Positions 33,076 to 43,257 of a stretch of DNA of 64,000 nt are shown one piece after another. The stretch spans positions 1 to 64,000 of the forward strand of contig NZ_CANMZW010000009.1 in NCBI RefSeq assembly GCF_947502445.1. Reading direction: 5' to 3'. The position numbers and the translations under genes were made by a program. The notes under the pieces were generated by a model. It did no database searches and was not told where the DNA came from. It worked only from the letters and a program-made list of their open reading frames with translations. Within the stretch, counting starts at the first letter, position 1. Each line of letters starts with the position of its first letter. The DNA comes from an uncultured Brevibacillus sp. Lineage in GTDB: Bacteria; Bacillota; Bacilli; Brevibacillales; Brevibacillaceae.

Positions 33076-34374
33076 CTACACGTTGCTCTCCTTTGCCATT
33101 TTTCCTTCCAGCTCTTTTATCTTCCGAACACGGCCAATGACAATCGCCAAAATCGCCACCATCACTCCAGAAACAACGAATAAAAACCCAATTCCCCTAC
33201 CAGGTCCCGTTCCCGTGATTTGCCCAACCGTCTGTCCCAATGCCCGATCCGGAGCAAACAGAGGAGAAAAAAGATGATCAGCCAGAAACCCTGCTGAACC
33301 AAAAGCCAGAACCATTCCGATTTGGGAAATAGCTGAAACGAGAGACCATACTCTGCCTTGCCGTTCATTATCGATATTCGTCCGAATCAGAACCTCCAGG
33401 CTAGTGTTCACAAACGGGAGAGTGAGGAAAAAGAGGAACCCAAAGACGACAATCAGGGTGACAGTCGTGAATACTCCCATCAAGGCATAAAAGAAGCCAG
33501 CTAGTGTCAGAAACAGGGAGAGGATGAAAACCTTGTTTTTCCCCGTCCCGAAAATCCCGATAAAAATGCTGCTTATGAGCATACCGGATGCAGCGATAGA
33601 AAGAGCGATGCCGAGAACCTTGGAATCCGTCAATGTCAGCATCATCGGGCCAAACAGGGATTGCATGAGCCCGATATAAAAGCAAACGACGGACATTAAC
33701 AGAACGAGCCAGAGGACGCCACGCTGGGAAAGAAGGTAGTGAAAGGCTTCTGCCATTTCACTTAAAAAGCTCTGCTGTTCAAGCTTTTTTGGGGTGTGAA
33801 CCTGCTTCATGATGATAAAAACAGCAGCTGCAGCAAGCAGGAAGGACAGGATGTCGATGACTAAAACCGTTTTGATATCAAAGAAGCTGAGAAGAAATCC
33901 GGCAATGATCGGGGAGATCAAATATTGGGCAGAACCAGCTAGTTGAATGAGCCCGCTTGCCTGCGCATACTTTTCTTCCGAAACAAGATCGGAGACAGCT
34001 GCCTTGTAAGCGGGGGTGAGAATCGAAGCAGATATCGCAGACATCACTACACCTACATAGATATGCCACAATTCGATACTTCCTGTTAGCATGAAAAACA
34101 AAATAAACAACAGGCCCGCAATCGACCCGGCATCTCCGACGATCATCATCTTTTTGCGATCAAATCGGTCTGCAAGCACGCCGCTAAACGGCAGCAGCAA
34201 AAACGAAGGTAAAAAGGAGCAGAGGATGACCAGGGAAAAGCTCGTAGTCGATTGCGTTTTTTGAAATACATAAACCCCCAAAGCGAATGCTGTCAGTCCA
34301 CTGCCGATTGCCGAAAGCAGCTGCCCTGACCAAATAAGCAGAAAGCTGCGAAAGGTTTTATCCTGACCGCTCAT
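33076..34374 (-). CDS. MFS transporter (EntS/MFS_3-like exporter)
   Basis: About 432 residues from ATG 34374, with GGGAGAG just before it; ATG 34389 lacks a site. Twelve membrane helices. Motif A-like GVLADRFDRKKMMIVGD between helices 2 and 3, and the mid-loop KQVHTPKKLEQQSFLSEMAE before the second half (LRTNIDNERQGRVWSLVS-like RTNIDNERQGRVWS). This is the MFS_3/MdtH-like class that exports siderophores, macrolides or other drugs. It is transcribed with the upstream TetR gene (44 bases apart), which should repress both. Confidence 0.9.
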   Translation of the reverse strand: MSGQDKTFRSFLLIWSGQLLSAIGSGLTAFALGVYVFQKTQSTTSFSLVILCSFLPSFLLLPFSGVLADRFDRKKMMIVGDAGSIAGLLFILFFMLTGSIELWHIYVGVVMSAISASILTPAYKAAVSDLVSEEKYAQASGLIQLAGSAQYLISPIIAGFLLSFFDIKTVLVIDILSFLLAAAAVFIIMKQVHTPKKLEQQSFLSEMAEAFHYLLSQRGVLWLVLLMSVVCFYIGLMQSLFGPMMLTLTDSKVLGIALSIAASGMLISSIFIGIFGTGKNKVFILSLFLTLAGFFYALMGVFTTVTLIVVFGFLFFLTLPFVNTSLEVLIRTNIDNERQGRVWSLVSAISQIGMVLAFGSAGFLADHLFSPLFAPDRALGQTVGQITGTGPGRGIGFLFVVSGVMVAILAIVIGRVRKIKELEGKMAKESNV

Positions 34375-34418
34375 TTTACTCTCTCCCATCTGTAATGAGA
34401 ATGGCGATGGCCGAAAGA

Positions 34419-35030
34419 TTACAGAAACGAAAATGATCCTGGCTTCGCTCCAAGTGACCTTTCAATGATGATCTGCATCGTTTGCATCTGTTTTTGCTGT
34501 TCATCCCGATTCCAGTGGAAGAGACCAGATTCCAAAAGAAATTGAGACCCTGCTAGAAGAAACTGGACTGTTTCCAACGCATTTTCCACCTGAAACACGG
34601 ATTCTCTATTCCCCTGCTCAATGACCTGTGCGAGTACTGGAGCAATTTTTAAGATGATGGCAATGTTTACACGCTCATGCAGCTCTCGGTTTTCAGGGCG
34701 GTGCAAGCTGTCCAGCCATTCACTTTCCTGTTCGGCAATACGGCTTTGTCCGCGGAGCATGTGCCGTACTTTGTCCATTACCCCAAGCGCAGGGTCATCG
34801 GCAATTTTTTGGTATTGTTCGCAGAGCTGATCCACAATCGAGTGGACAAAAGCATCGAGTATCTCTTCCTTTGATTTGAAATAGTAGTAAAAGGTTCCTT
34901 TGGCGACGCCGACCTTTTGGATAATCGACTCTACAGAAGTATGGACGTATCCTTGAGAGCGGAAAAGCTCTCCAGCTGCTTCGAGTATCTCCGCACGTCT
35001 TGTATGCGGATCTTTTACGATTCGTTTCAT
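34419..35030 (-). CDS. TetR-family repressor of the MFS exporter
   Basis: 203 residues from ATG 35030, GGAGGT five bases before; the in-frame start at 35042 is less likely. The HTH is RRAEILEAAGELFRSQGYVH, TSVESIIQKVGVAKGTFYYY and FKSKEEILDAF. The ligand domain is all helical with an EQESEWLDSLHRPENRELHE stretch. Two matching operator palindromes lie in its promoter at 35048-35098, so it probably represses itself and the exporter and is released by the exported compound. Confidence 0.93.
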   Translation of the reverse strand: MKRIVKDPHTRRAEILEAAGELFRSQGYVHTSVESIIQKVGVAKGTFYYYFKSKEEILDAFVHSIVDQLCEQYQKIADDPALGVMDKVRHMLRGQSRIAEQESEWLDSLHRPENRELHERVNIAIILKIAPVLAQVIEQGNRESVFQVENALETVQFLLAGSQFLLESGLFHWNRDEQQKQMQTMQIIIERSLGAKPGSFSFL

Positions 35031-35047
35031 AGGTACCTCCATCCACT

Positions 35048-35098
35048 GACTAGCGGTCAGTCGTTAGTGAAATATTACCATATGACTGACCGTCAGTC
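35048..35098 (-). promoter_or_regulatory. Twin TetR operators
   Basis: GACTGACCGTCAGTC (35084-35098) is a perfect 7-1-7 palindrome; GACTAGCGGTCAGTC (35048-35062) is a variant with the same right half. The centres are 36 bases apart, and both lie just before the TetR start, the usual layout for autorepression. Confidence 0.8.
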
Positions 35099-35290
35099 TA
35101 TACAGGTGGTGAATGGTGCCTCAAATAAAATCTCACAGGGGTGGTGGTGGCAGCACCGTATACACATTAGAAATCACCTGCTACACTCAACACATATTTC
35201 CATCAGGGAGGATGTAATCGTTATGTGTTGCATCGCATTCATGCGTCTAAGGTAATGTAAGGTACAGAACACTTACTCCCTTCCGTCTTT

Positions 35291-35956
35291 TTGCAAAATG
35301 TGTCGGGGTTATTTGTGCTGTGCCTTTTTCATAGCTTGATCGAGGACTGCATTCATCTGGCGAAGATAGATCCAAATGATATGGTCATTGATATGTTCTC
35401 CGCCGTCAATATGTCAGAGATCATTATCAAGGAAAAAGAGAATCGTACCTTTTTGCGGTTGCTGTCCTCGCCGATGTCAGCAAGAATGTATGTGATCTCA
35501 AACGTAGTAGGTAACATGAGCCTCATGCTCGTGCAAATTGTGATGACACTGTTTCTGATGAAAAACGTCTTTCATATCGATTCGGGAATCTCTTACGGTC
35601 AATTGATAACAGCACTCCTTTTGTTCGCGCTGGCGGCTGTGGCCCTCTCTCTTTTGATCGTTGCCTTTGCGAAAAGCACGTCGGGCGCAGGTGCCTTGCA
35701 AAATTTGATCATTACGCCGAGCTGTCTGCTGGCAGGATGCTACTTTCCGATAGATATCATGCCAGATACGGTGAGGAAAAATTCCAACTTCCTGCCGCAG
35801 CACTGGCTGCTTGATATGATCAACAAGCTCCAGCAAGGGCAAGCACTCAGCAGTTTGACCATGAACATGGCGATATTGGTTGGGTTTGCAGTCGTATTTG
35901 CACTGATTGCGATCTATCGGTTTGGGAGAAATAATGATAGCAGGCAGCTTGTGTAA
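35291..35956 (+). pseudogene. Truncated ABC-2 type transporter permease
   Basis: 221 codons. From about residue 45 it matches the C-terminal half of ABC-2 permeases: IIKEKENRTFLRLLSSPMSA, VVGNMSLMLVQIVMTLFL, LIVAFAKSTSGAGALQN and the PTSCLLAGC-like TPSCLLAGCYFPIDIMP with four to five helices. The N-terminal membrane anchor and extracellular domain (about 150 residues) and the ATPase partner are missing, and the first 40 codons look like unrelated sequence. No ribosome site fits. Most likely the remnant of a deleted exporter operon. 35099-35290 holds nothing recognisable. Confidence 0.65.
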
Positions 35957-36084
35957 GAAGCAAAGACGTGTACATAGCCTTTTACGGCTTTTCGTACACG
36001 TCTTTTTCTGCTTCAAACAAATGTAACAATCGCATATGCAGATAAACAAGGGATAATGAGAAACGTGTCGAAATGAGGCTTACT

Positions 36085-39000
36085 ATGAGAATGTTACGAA
36101 ATCAAATCACGCGATATGTGACTTTATCCATAGCTAAGCAAGCAGTCATTATTCTTTTGTTCCTCGTCTTTCTACTTGGCCTGCGTTGGTTTTGGTATAC
36201 GGCAAATATGAATCCGGAGCATCAGGGGGCGAGTCAAGGCATACTCGACCTGCGAGGATGGGACTTTGAAAAATCGCCGGCTATCGCATTGGATGGAAAA
36301 TGGGAGTTTTTCCCCGAAGCTTTTGTTGGGCATGAAGACTTACAGAAGCCAACCCGTCCTGCAAGCAGCTTTGTTCAAGTGCCTGGTGACTGGAGAAGCG
36401 GTTTTTCGGAAGACTCTATCTCATCATATGGGTACGGTACGTATCGGCTGCGAATTTTGCTAGATCGTCCGATTAATCAGCCGTACATGTTCTGGATCCC
36501 GGAAATACAGGCAGCTTCTTCTATAGAAGTGAACGGAGAGGTAATAGGCGGCTCAGGGGTTCTCGGGGCTTCAGCAGATGAGTATAAACCGGTAGACCAA
36601 TCGTATACTCCTAGCTACAATGCGGGCGACGCCACCGAAATTGAAGTGATTGTACGAAGTGCTAACTTTGATAGTCCGCGAAATGGGGGGATCGTCAGGT
36701 CGATTTATTTCGGGTCACAGGCAGCCATCGATAATACCAGGTGGTACTCTATCGGTTTTCAGCTCGCTACATTCCTGATTCTCCTGCTTCATGGCCTGTA
36801 TGCGGCTATCCTGTTTTTATTTAACACCCGGCGAAAAGAGTTTTTGATATTTCTCCTGTTGCTTTCTTGCGTGGGCATAAAGACCGTGAGCAGTTATGAC
36901 AACCTGCTGCTGCTTTGGCTGCCGATCAATTATTCATGGGCGATCAAGGTGGAGATGCTTGTCTACATATGGCAGCCTTTGCTGTTAATTTTGATGGTAA
37001 GAAACCTTTCCAAGCCGGAAGGGAAGCAATTTGCAAGACTGTTTCGAACGTATTTATTTTTACTTGGTCTTTATTCGTTCGTTCTTATTCTGTCAACAGC
37101 CGAGTGGGTGCATTATTTAACGACTCCTCTCTATTTTAATTTGCTCTATTTTGGTCCACTGGTTTGGTTTGTTTTTTTGATTAGCAGAATGGTGACTCAA
37201 AGCCAGAATGACGCTGTGTTTTTGCTCATTGCGGCGACGAGTATATTTTCCAATGTGGTCTGGGGCGTATTAATGGATTATCAGCTTGTGGATATCAAGT
37301 ACTTCTTTTATCCACTTGATCTTCTCGCGGCCCTTATCAGCTTTTCTGCGTATTGGTTCAAGCGCTATTTCCGCAATTCAGAGGAAAAGGCGAAGCTCAC
37401 TGAGCAACTGAAAAAGTCCGACAAGCTCAAGGATCAGTTCCTCGCCCACACGTCTCACGAACTGCGAACTCCTTTGCACGGTATCATGAATATCGCTCAG
37501 ACGATCGTCACCAATGAAAAGCATGTCATGGCCAGTCGGAGCACAGAAGACATGCAGCTGCTAATCACGATTAGCCGCAGAATGTCGCATTTGCTAGATG
37601 ATCTGCTAGATGTGGTTCGCCTGCAGGATAAGCACATTGTGCTGCATAAAAAGTCCTTGCATATTCAATCCGTTGTTTCGGGGATTATCAGCATGCTCAA
37701 TCATATGGCCGTTGGCAAGCCAGTCCAGTTTCAAATGGACATTCCAGAAGCAATCCCGCGCATTCTTGCAGACGAAAAACGGTTGGTACAGATTTTGTTC
37801 AATCTCATACACAATGCACTGAAATTTACGGAGAAGGGGTCAGTCACGGTTTCCGCTGAGATGGTGGACGGTCAGGTGGTGATCTATGTATCGGATACCG
37901 GAATTGGGATGGACGAAGAAACCAAAGCGCGTATCTTTTTGCCGTACGAGCAGGGAGCACAAGGGATGAACGATGGCGGAGGAATCGGACTTGGGCTCGC
38001 TATCTGTACGCAGCTGGTAGAATTGCATGGCAGCAAGCTGAGTGTCCAGTCTGAACCCGGCAAGGGGTCTGTATTTAGCTTCCGGCTTCCACTGGCGACA
38101 GCAGATGCTTTGTCAGAAGCAGAGCTCTCCACTGGCCAACAGAGTGATAAGCGCGAGCTAGGGTTGACGGTACCCAAGAGCGAAAGTCGGGATACTTTAA
38201 ATGAATGGCCCGTTTTGCAAGCAGCAGCGCATTCCTACTCGGTTGCAGAAAAGAAAGCAAACATCCTGGCCATTGATGATGATCCGGTCAACCTAAAGGT
38301 ACTGGATAGCATGCTCTCGTCAGCACACTACAACATCAAGACATGCACGTCAGCCAAGGAAGCGCTGGGTTTGCTTTTTACCCAGCCATGGGATTTGCTT
38401 ATTGTAGATGTTATGATGCCGCATATGTCCGGCTACGAGCTGACGAGAAAGGTGAGGGAGCATTTCTCCATTTCTGAGCTGCCAATCTTGCTTTTGACGG
38501 CGCGCAGCCAAGCGGAAGACATCTATACCGGTTATTTGTCCGGGGCAAATGATTATGTGTGTAAGCCGGCAGATGGACTGGAACTGAAATACCGCGTCTG
38601 GTCACTAACTACCCTGAAGCAAACAGTAGATGAGCGGCTACGCATGGAGGCAGCTTATTTGCAGGCACAAATCCATCCGCACTTCTTGTTCAATACACTC
38701 AGCTCCATTATGGCTTTAAGTGAAATTGATACAGAGAAGATGCGCAGGCTTGGGGATGCGTTCACATCCTTTTTGCATATCAGCTTTGACTTTTTGAATA
38801 CAGGAGAGCAGGTACCGCTTTCCCATGAGCTGGAGCTTGTCCATGCCTATCTTTACATCGAAAAGGAGCGATTTGGGGACCGGCTAACGGTCCTGTGGGA
38901 CGTGCAGTCGAACATCGAGCTTCTCCTTCCTCCATTGACGCTTCAGCCGTTGGTTGAAAATGCAATCAGGCATGGCCTCATGACAAAAGAAGAGGGAGGA

Positions 39001-39252
39001 ACCGTCCACGTCCGAATCGTCCGGCAAAATAACGTCATCCTGTTTGAGGTCAAGGATGACGGAAGTGGAATGGCGGAGGCGATTGTGAAGCAAAACCTTG
39101 ACCTGACCATGAAGGATAAAGGAGGGATCGGGGTGTCTAACACTAATCGCAGGCTGACGCAAACGTACGGGAAGGGCTTGTCCATTGTGAGTAAGCCTGG
39201 AGAAGGGACGACGGTGTCGTTTGAGATACCGGATCGCATGTGGTGGAGCTAA
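36085..39252 (+). CDS. 7TMR-DISM hybrid sensor with two kinase modules (copy A)
   Basis: About 1,055 residues; ATG 36085 is preferred because GAGG lies six bases before it, ATG 36073 is the alternative. Numbering below counts from 36073. Helix at about 20-40; extracellular beta-sandwich about 50-210 (LDLRGWDFEKSPAIALDGKW, VPGDWRSGF); seven helices about 225-430; HisKA with H462 in HTSHELRTPLHG; HATPase_c; receiver with D779 in LLIVDVMMPHMSG; then a LytS-type kinase with IHPHFLFNTLS (H868-H870) and a second ATPase (GIGVSNTNRRL). The 7TMR-DISM domain senses an extracellular ligand, probably a carbohydrate or wall fragment. No output regulator is adjacent. A paralogue lies at 52000. Confidence 0.9.
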   Translation: MRMLRNQITRYVTLSIAKQAVIILLFLVFLLGLRWFWYTANMNPEHQGASQGILDLRGWDFEKSPAIALDGKWEFFPEAFVGHEDLQKPTRPASSFVQVPGDWRSGFSEDSISSYGYGTYRLRILLDRPINQPYMFWIPEIQAASSIEVNGEVIGGSGVLGASADEYKPVDQSYTPSYNAGDATEIEVIVRSANFDSPRNGGIVRSIYFGSQAAIDNTRWYSIGFQLATFLILLLHGLYAAILFLFNTRRKEFLIFLLLLSCVGIKTVSSYDNLLLLWLPINYSWAIKVEMLVYIWQPLLLILMVRNLSKPEGKQFARLFRTYLFLLGLYSFVLILSTAEWVHYLTTPLYFNLLYFGPLVWFVFLISRMVTQSQNDAVFLLIAATSIFSNVVWGVLMDYQLVDIKYFFYPLDLLAALISFSAYWFKRYFRNSEEKAKLTEQLKKSDKLKDQFLAHTSHELRTPLHGIMNIAQTIVTNEKHVMASRSTEDMQLLITISRRMSHLLDDLLDVVRLQDKHIVLHKKSLHIQSVVSGIISMLNHMAVGKPVQFQMDIPEAIPRILADEKRLVQILFNLIHNALKFTEKGSVTVSAEMVDGQVVIYVSDTGIGMDEETKARIFLPYEQGAQGMNDGGGIGLGLAICTQLVELHGSKLSVQSEPGKGSVFSFRLPLATADALSEAELSTGQQSDKRELGLTVPKSESRDTLNEWPVLQAAAHSYSVAEKKANILAIDDDPVNLKVLDSMLSSAHYNIKTCTSAKEALGLLFTQPWDLLIVDVMMPHMSGYELTRKVREHFSISELPILLLTARSQAEDIYTGYLSGANDYVCKPADGLELKYRVWSLTTLKQTVDERLRMEAAYLQAQIHPHFLFNTLSSIMALSEIDTEKMRRLGDAFTSFLHISFDFLNTGEQVPLSHELELVHAYLYIEKERFGDRLTVLWDVQSNIELLLPPLTLQPLVENAIRHGLMTKEEGGTVHVRIVRQNNVILFEVKDDGSGMAEAIVKQNLDLTMKDKGGIGVSNTNRRLTQTYGKGLSIVSKPGEGTTVSFEIPDRMWWS

Positions 39253-39273
39253 CAACCGGTCAGTAATAAGACA

Positions 39274-39319
39274 AGCTGAGGAAAATCAGGACACCGTTCT
39301 GGACTTCCTCGGCTTTTTT
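39274..39319 (+). terminator. Terminator of hybrid sensor copy A
   Basis: AGCTGAGGAA (39274-39283) pairs with TTCCTCGGCT (39305-39314, one wobble), then TTTTTT. Confidence 0.85.
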
Positions 39320-39547
39320 ATGTTCTAGTTTCCAGCCCTTTTCCAAGTATGCAAAAAAGCTTATCAAGGTTGAAAGCAGCACAAACTCAAGTGATGACTG
39401 AATATTCCACGAATTTTCGTTTTCAATAGTGACAATTTTGTATGGATTGAAGTTGGAGAAATGGCTATGTAGCGGGAAAAAGCGAATTGGCATGATGTTT
39501 GCTTTATAAGAGCGCGAGCAACTCAGAAGGGAGGACTATGCGCAGGT

Positions 39548-40076
39548 ATGACAGCGATTCAAGTGATTCTCGCGATCGTTTCAGGTGGGCTTGTCGGATT
39601 TGTTCTTGGTTTGCTCGGTGGTGGCGGGTCCATTCTTGCAACGAATGGCGATCCCTAAGAAAAAGAAGGATGAGCAAGATGAAGCTAACAATCAGGTTCA
39701 TTATTTGCGGGTTGTCGTCATAGCTCTTTTGGTGGGAGTGTTATCTGGCTTCTTTGGTATTGAGGGAGGCTTTCTGATTGTCCCTGGCCTCATCCTTGCT
39801 ACAAAGATGCCGCTGCTTGCGGCAATCGGTTCATCGCTATTGTCTGTTGGAACCTTTGGGCTGACAACGGCAGTGAACTACAGTTTGTCTGGACTGGTTG
39901 ACTGGTTGATCGCACTGGAGTTTGTTGGGGGTGGAATCATTGGCGGGATAGCGGGTGTGTTCGTGGCCAAGCGATTAAGCAAACAGCAAAGGACCCTGCA
40001 ATATTTATTCTCTGGCGTAGTAATGGTAGTTGCAATTTACATGCTGTTCATTAATGCGCAAGTCTTGAGCTTGTGA
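39548..40076 (+). pseudogene. TSUP-family (TauE/SafE) sulfur anion exporter with internal deletion
   Basis: From ATG 39548 (GGGAGGAC upstream) the frame reads MTAIQVILAIVSGGLVGFVL then GLLGGGGSILA, a perfect TSUP N-terminus, and hits TAA at about 39656. The C-terminal half continues in another frame from about 39640 (IPKKKKDEQDEANN, then VLSGFFGIEGGFLIVPGLIL and helices to residue 163). The normal middle, about 80-100 residues with helices 2-4, is absent. So one deletion with frameshift broke the gene. In S. aureus-type cst loci tauE sits with sqr and cstB, as here; the exporter would have moved sulfite or thiosulfate. Confidence 0.78.
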
Positions 40077-40103
40077 AGGCTGCTTGTATGGAGGATGAGG
40101 TGA

Positions 40104-41318
40104 ATGGAAATGCCAGAGCAGAATCAGAGGACGCATTACAAAATTGTGATTGTAGGTGGAGGAAGCGCAGGCATCTCAGTGGCAGCACGTCTCCTTCGTA
40201 AATCACGAGATTTGAATGGAAAGATTGCGATCGTAGATTTCGCAACAAAGCACTACTATCAGCCCTTATGGACACTTGCAGGTGCAGGAGCGGTCAGCAA
40301 GGATGTTACAGAACGGGAGGAAGCAGCAGTTATTCCGAGTGGTGCGATCTGGGTGCAGGATGCGGTCGCTGAATTTTCGCCGGGTGAAAATGCCGTTATC
40401 ACAGCATCTAGGACGAAACTGTACTATGACTATCTGGTTGTAGCAGCCGGGATTCAAATCGATTGGGATAAGGTAAAAGGGCTAAAGGAGAGTATTGGCA
40501 AGCATGGAGTATGCAGCAATTACTCCTACGACTATGTTGACAGCACCTGGGACAATATCCGCCATTTCAAAGGAGGCACCGCGATCTTTACCAATCCCAA
40601 TACCCCGGTAAAATGCGGCGGAGCACCTCAAAAAATCATGTACCTGGCTGATGATTATTTCCGCAAATCGGGTGTTCGATCTCAGTCCTCCATTCGCTTT
40701 GTTTCTGGTGGTGCGAGCATTTTCGGGGTGAAAAAGTATGCCGACGCGCTGCAGAAGGTCATCGAACGTAAACAAATTGAGACACAATTTAAGCATAATC
40801 TCATTGAAATTGCAGGTGAAAAAAAGCAGGCGGTTTTCGAGAATTTGAATACGAATGAGCAGGTGGTCATGCCCTATGACATGATTCATGTAGTGCCGCC
40901 GATGAGCGCTCCTGATTTTATCAAGCATAGTCCGCTTGCGGCTAGCGATGGCTGGCTTGATGTAGACAAATATACCCTGCAGCATAAGCGGTTTGCGAAC
41001 GTGTTTGGCGTGGGGGATTGCACCAATTTGCCAACTTCTAAAACGGGTGCTGCGATACGCAAGCAGGGGCCGGTCGTTGTACAAAACCTGCTATCTTTAA
41101 TAAGCGGAAAGCAGGTTGGCAGCAAATATGACGGTTATACTTCATGCCCGCTCGTGACGGGTTACGGAAAGCTGATTCTGGCTGAATTTGATTATGACAT
41201 GAATCCAAAAGAGACGTTTCCATTTGATCAATCCCGTGAAAGACGAAGCATGTATTGGTTGAAAAAGGAGATGCTCCCTTTGATGTATTGGAAGGGGATG
41301 CTCAAAGGAACGATGTAA
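40104..41318 (+). CDS. sqr: Sulfide:quinone oxidoreductase, type II
   Basis: 404 residues, ATG 40104 behind GGAGG (40090-40094). FAD-binding GGGSAGISVAARLL near residue 18, second flavin motif VFGVGDCTNLPTSKTGAA near 315. The redox cysteines are C171 (VKCGGAPQK) and C348 (YTSCPLVTG), the two-cysteine pattern of type II SQR; the third cysteine of type I is absent. The C-terminal amphipathic part (MYWLKKEMLPLMYWKG) anchors to the membrane. It oxidises sulfide, passing electrons to quinone and persulfide to a thiol carrier that the next gene product consumes. Confidence 0.95.
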   Translation: MEMPEQNQRTHYKIVIVGGGSAGISVAARLLRKSRDLNGKIAIVDFATKHYYQPLWTLAGAGAVSKDVTEREEAAVIPSGAIWVQDAVAEFSPGENAVITASRTKLYYDYLVVAAGIQIDWDKVKGLKESIGKHGVCSNYSYDYVDSTWDNIRHFKGGTAIFTNPNTPVKCGGAPQKIMYLADDYFRKSGVRSQSSIRFVSGGASIFGVKKYADALQKVIERKQIETQFKHNLIEIAGEKKQAVFENLNTNEQVVMPYDMIHVVPPMSAPDFIKHSPLAASDGWLDVDKYTLQHKRFANVFGVGDCTNLPTSKTGAAIRKQGPVVVQNLLSLISGKQVGSKYDGYTSCPLVTGYGKLILAEFDYDMNPKETFPFDQSRERRSMYWLKKEMLPLMYWKGMLKGTM

Positions 41319-41394
41319 GGCTCCGCACCCAAAAATAATGCTGATGATTAGGGCGCAGGGTGCTATGATGAGAAGATCGTAAGGAGGCTAACTT

Positions 41395-42810
41395 ATGCTA
41401 CTCAAGTATTTCTATGACGAGAAATTGGCTCAGGCATCGTATTTGGTGGGATGCCAGGCTGCTGGTGAGGCCATCGTGATTGATCCGGCGCGCGATGTTG
41501 AGCAGTATGTGCGAGCAGCGAAAGCTAACGGCGTAAAGATCGTTGGTGTGACGGAAACGCATATTCATGCGGATTTTCTATCCGGTGCGAGGGAAATTGC
41601 TTCGAGGCTCGGAGCCATCTTGTATTTGTCGGATGAAGGTGGGCCCGACTGGCGCTACCAATACGCGCATGAATATCAGCATCATTTCTTAAAAGACGGG
41701 AGCATCTTCCACATTGGCAATCTCGCATTCGAGGTGCTGCATACGCCGGGACACACGCCAGAGCATATCGCGCTGCTTTTGACAGATGGGGGCTCATCCG
41801 CGAATGGACCGATCGGCATTTTTACAGGAGACTTTGTTTTTGTTGGTGATGTAGGGCGCCCGGACCTTTTGGAAAAAGCGGCAAAGGTAAGTGGTTCATC
41901 TGAAGAGATGGCCCGCAATATGTTTCACTCATTACAACGCTTTAAAAAGCTTCCCGATTATTTGCAGGTTTGGCCTGGACATGGGGCAGGTAGCGCGTGC
42001 GGAAAGGCGATAGGGGCTGTCCAGTCATCGACAGTAGGCTATGAAAAACGCACGAATTGGGCACTGCAGCATGATGATGAGAGTGAGTTTATCCAGAGAT
42101 TGCTGGTGGGCCAGCCTGAGCCGCCAACCTATTTTGCGATGATGAAGCAGCTGAATAAAGAAGGTCCGCAGCTCGTACAGGAGATAACAGCCCCAGAGCA
42201 TGCAGAGGCTTCTATCGACGTAGTTGAAGCATGGAAGGGGCAAGGGGTTGTCGTGGATACGCGCACAGCCAAAATGTTCGCCAAAAAGCATATTCAGGGC
42301 GTTATCAATATCCCGTATGACCAATCATTCACCACATGGGCTGGATGGCTGCTGGACTATGCTCGGCCTATCTACCTGTTGGCTGGAAAGGAGTCCGTTC
42401 CTGCTGTTGTGAAGGATCTGCAGTCGATTGGAATGGATCAGGTAGCTGGCGTAATGGACCTGAGTGTCTTCGAGCTTGCTGACGATTCGAAGCTTGTGAG
42501 CTATGAAGAGGTAGCGCCTGAGGAGGTCCATGAACACGTACAGACAGGACAGCTGTATGTTCTTGACGTCCGTTATGAAAAAGAGCTTGCCGAAGGGCAT
42601 ATCCCCGAAGCGAAGCACGTCATGCTTGGATTACTGCCGTTGAGATTGCACGAATTGCCGCATGACAAGCCGATTCTGGTTCAATGCAAATCAGGGAGGA
42701 GGTCAGCGATTGGCGTGAGCTTTCTGCAAGCAAACGGCTTCAAGGATGTGCGCAACCTGACTGGTGGTTATGATGAGTGGGTGAAGCAAGGCTTGCCGAT
42801 CACAAAGTAA
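41395..42810 (+). CDS. cstB: Persulfide dioxygenase-sulfurtransferase (CstB-type)
   Basis: 471 residues, ATG 41395 behind AAGGAGG. Residues about 1-230 are a metallo-beta-lactamase-fold iron dioxygenase: HIHAD at 56-60, HTPGH at 116-120, [15 protein letters not shown] and [12 protein letters not shown]. Residues about 265-365 are a rhodanese-like domain whose active-site Cys is replaced (LLAGKES); residues about 375-470 are a second, intact rhodanese with C431 in QCKSGRRS. This is the CstB layout; it converts persulfide to thiosulfate and protects from sulfide stress. Works with sqr. The CstR repressor gene and a clear operator were not seen nearby. Confidence 0.95.
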   Translation: MLLKYFYDEKLAQASYLVGCQAAGEAIVIDPARDVEQYVRAAKANGVKIVGVTETHIHADFLSGAREIASRLGAILYLSDEGGPDWRYQYAHEYQHHFLKDGSIFHIGNLAFEVLHTPGHTPEHIALLLTDGGSSANGPIGIFTGDFVFVGDVGRPDLLEKAAKVSGSSEEMARNMFHSLQRFKKLPDYLQVWPGHGAGSACGKAIGAVQSSTVGYEKRTNWALQHDDESEFIQRLLVGQPEPPTYFAMMKQLNKEGPQLVQEITAPEHAEASIDVVEAWKGQGVVVDTRTAKMFAKKHIQGVINIPYDQSFTTWAGWLLDYARPIYLLAGKESVPAVVKDLQSIGMDQVAGVMDLSVFELADDSKLVSYEEVAPEEVHEHVQTGQLYVLDVRYEKELAEGHIPEAKHVMLGLLPLRLHELPHDKPILVQCKSGRRSAIGVSFLQANGFKDVRNLTGGYDEWVKQGLPITK

Positions 42811-42838
42811 GGAAGCTGCTGCCGCCTCCAGAGGAGCA

Positions 42839-43216
42839 TTGCTTATTACGCTATCAGGTTTAAATCCGGTCACCTACGTAAAGAAAGTCATCCCTGTTCT
42901 GACCTTTGCCTTTACATCGCGTTCCAGTGCAGGTACCTTGCCGCTTACTGTTCAAACCCAGAATAAAGAATTGGGAGTTCCAGAAGGAATCTTCGCCGCA
43001 CTGATTGTGCTGTCCACGATGAACCTGCCTGTTGCTCTGGTCGGGCTGTTAATATCCATCGAGCCACTGATTGATATGGCACGCACCGCGGTGAACGTAA
43101 GTGGAAGCATGACAGCAGGATTAATTACGAGCAAGGTCACCAAGCAGTTGGATACCAGTGTGTACAAGAATACTGCCTCTACCCAAGAGGCGGTAACACC
43201 GTTGCAAAACCTGTAA
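42839..43216 (+). pseudogene. Remnant of a sodium:dicarboxylate/cystine symporter (TcyP-like)
   Basis: A 125-codon frame from TTG 42841-type start region with sequence of the C-terminal half of DAACS symporters: [32 protein letters not shown], then [20 protein letters not shown] and [13 protein letters not shown]. About 300 N-terminal residues are missing, and between VPEGI and FAALIV the family normally has a further 60-80 residues including the HP2/transport-site helices. So the gene has both a 5' truncation and an in-frame internal deletion. Similarity to cystine transporter TcyP fits the sulfur context. Nonfunctional. Confidence 0.8.
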
Positions 43217-43222
43217 AGCAAG

Positions 43223-43257
43223 GAGTGTTAGCGTACAAACGTTAACGCTCTTTTTTT
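43223..43257 (+). terminator. Terminator of the sulfide locus
   Basis: GAGTGTTAGCG (43223-43233) pairs with CGTTAACGCTC (43240-43250, two non-Watson-Crick positions), then TTTTTTT. Confidence 0.82.
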
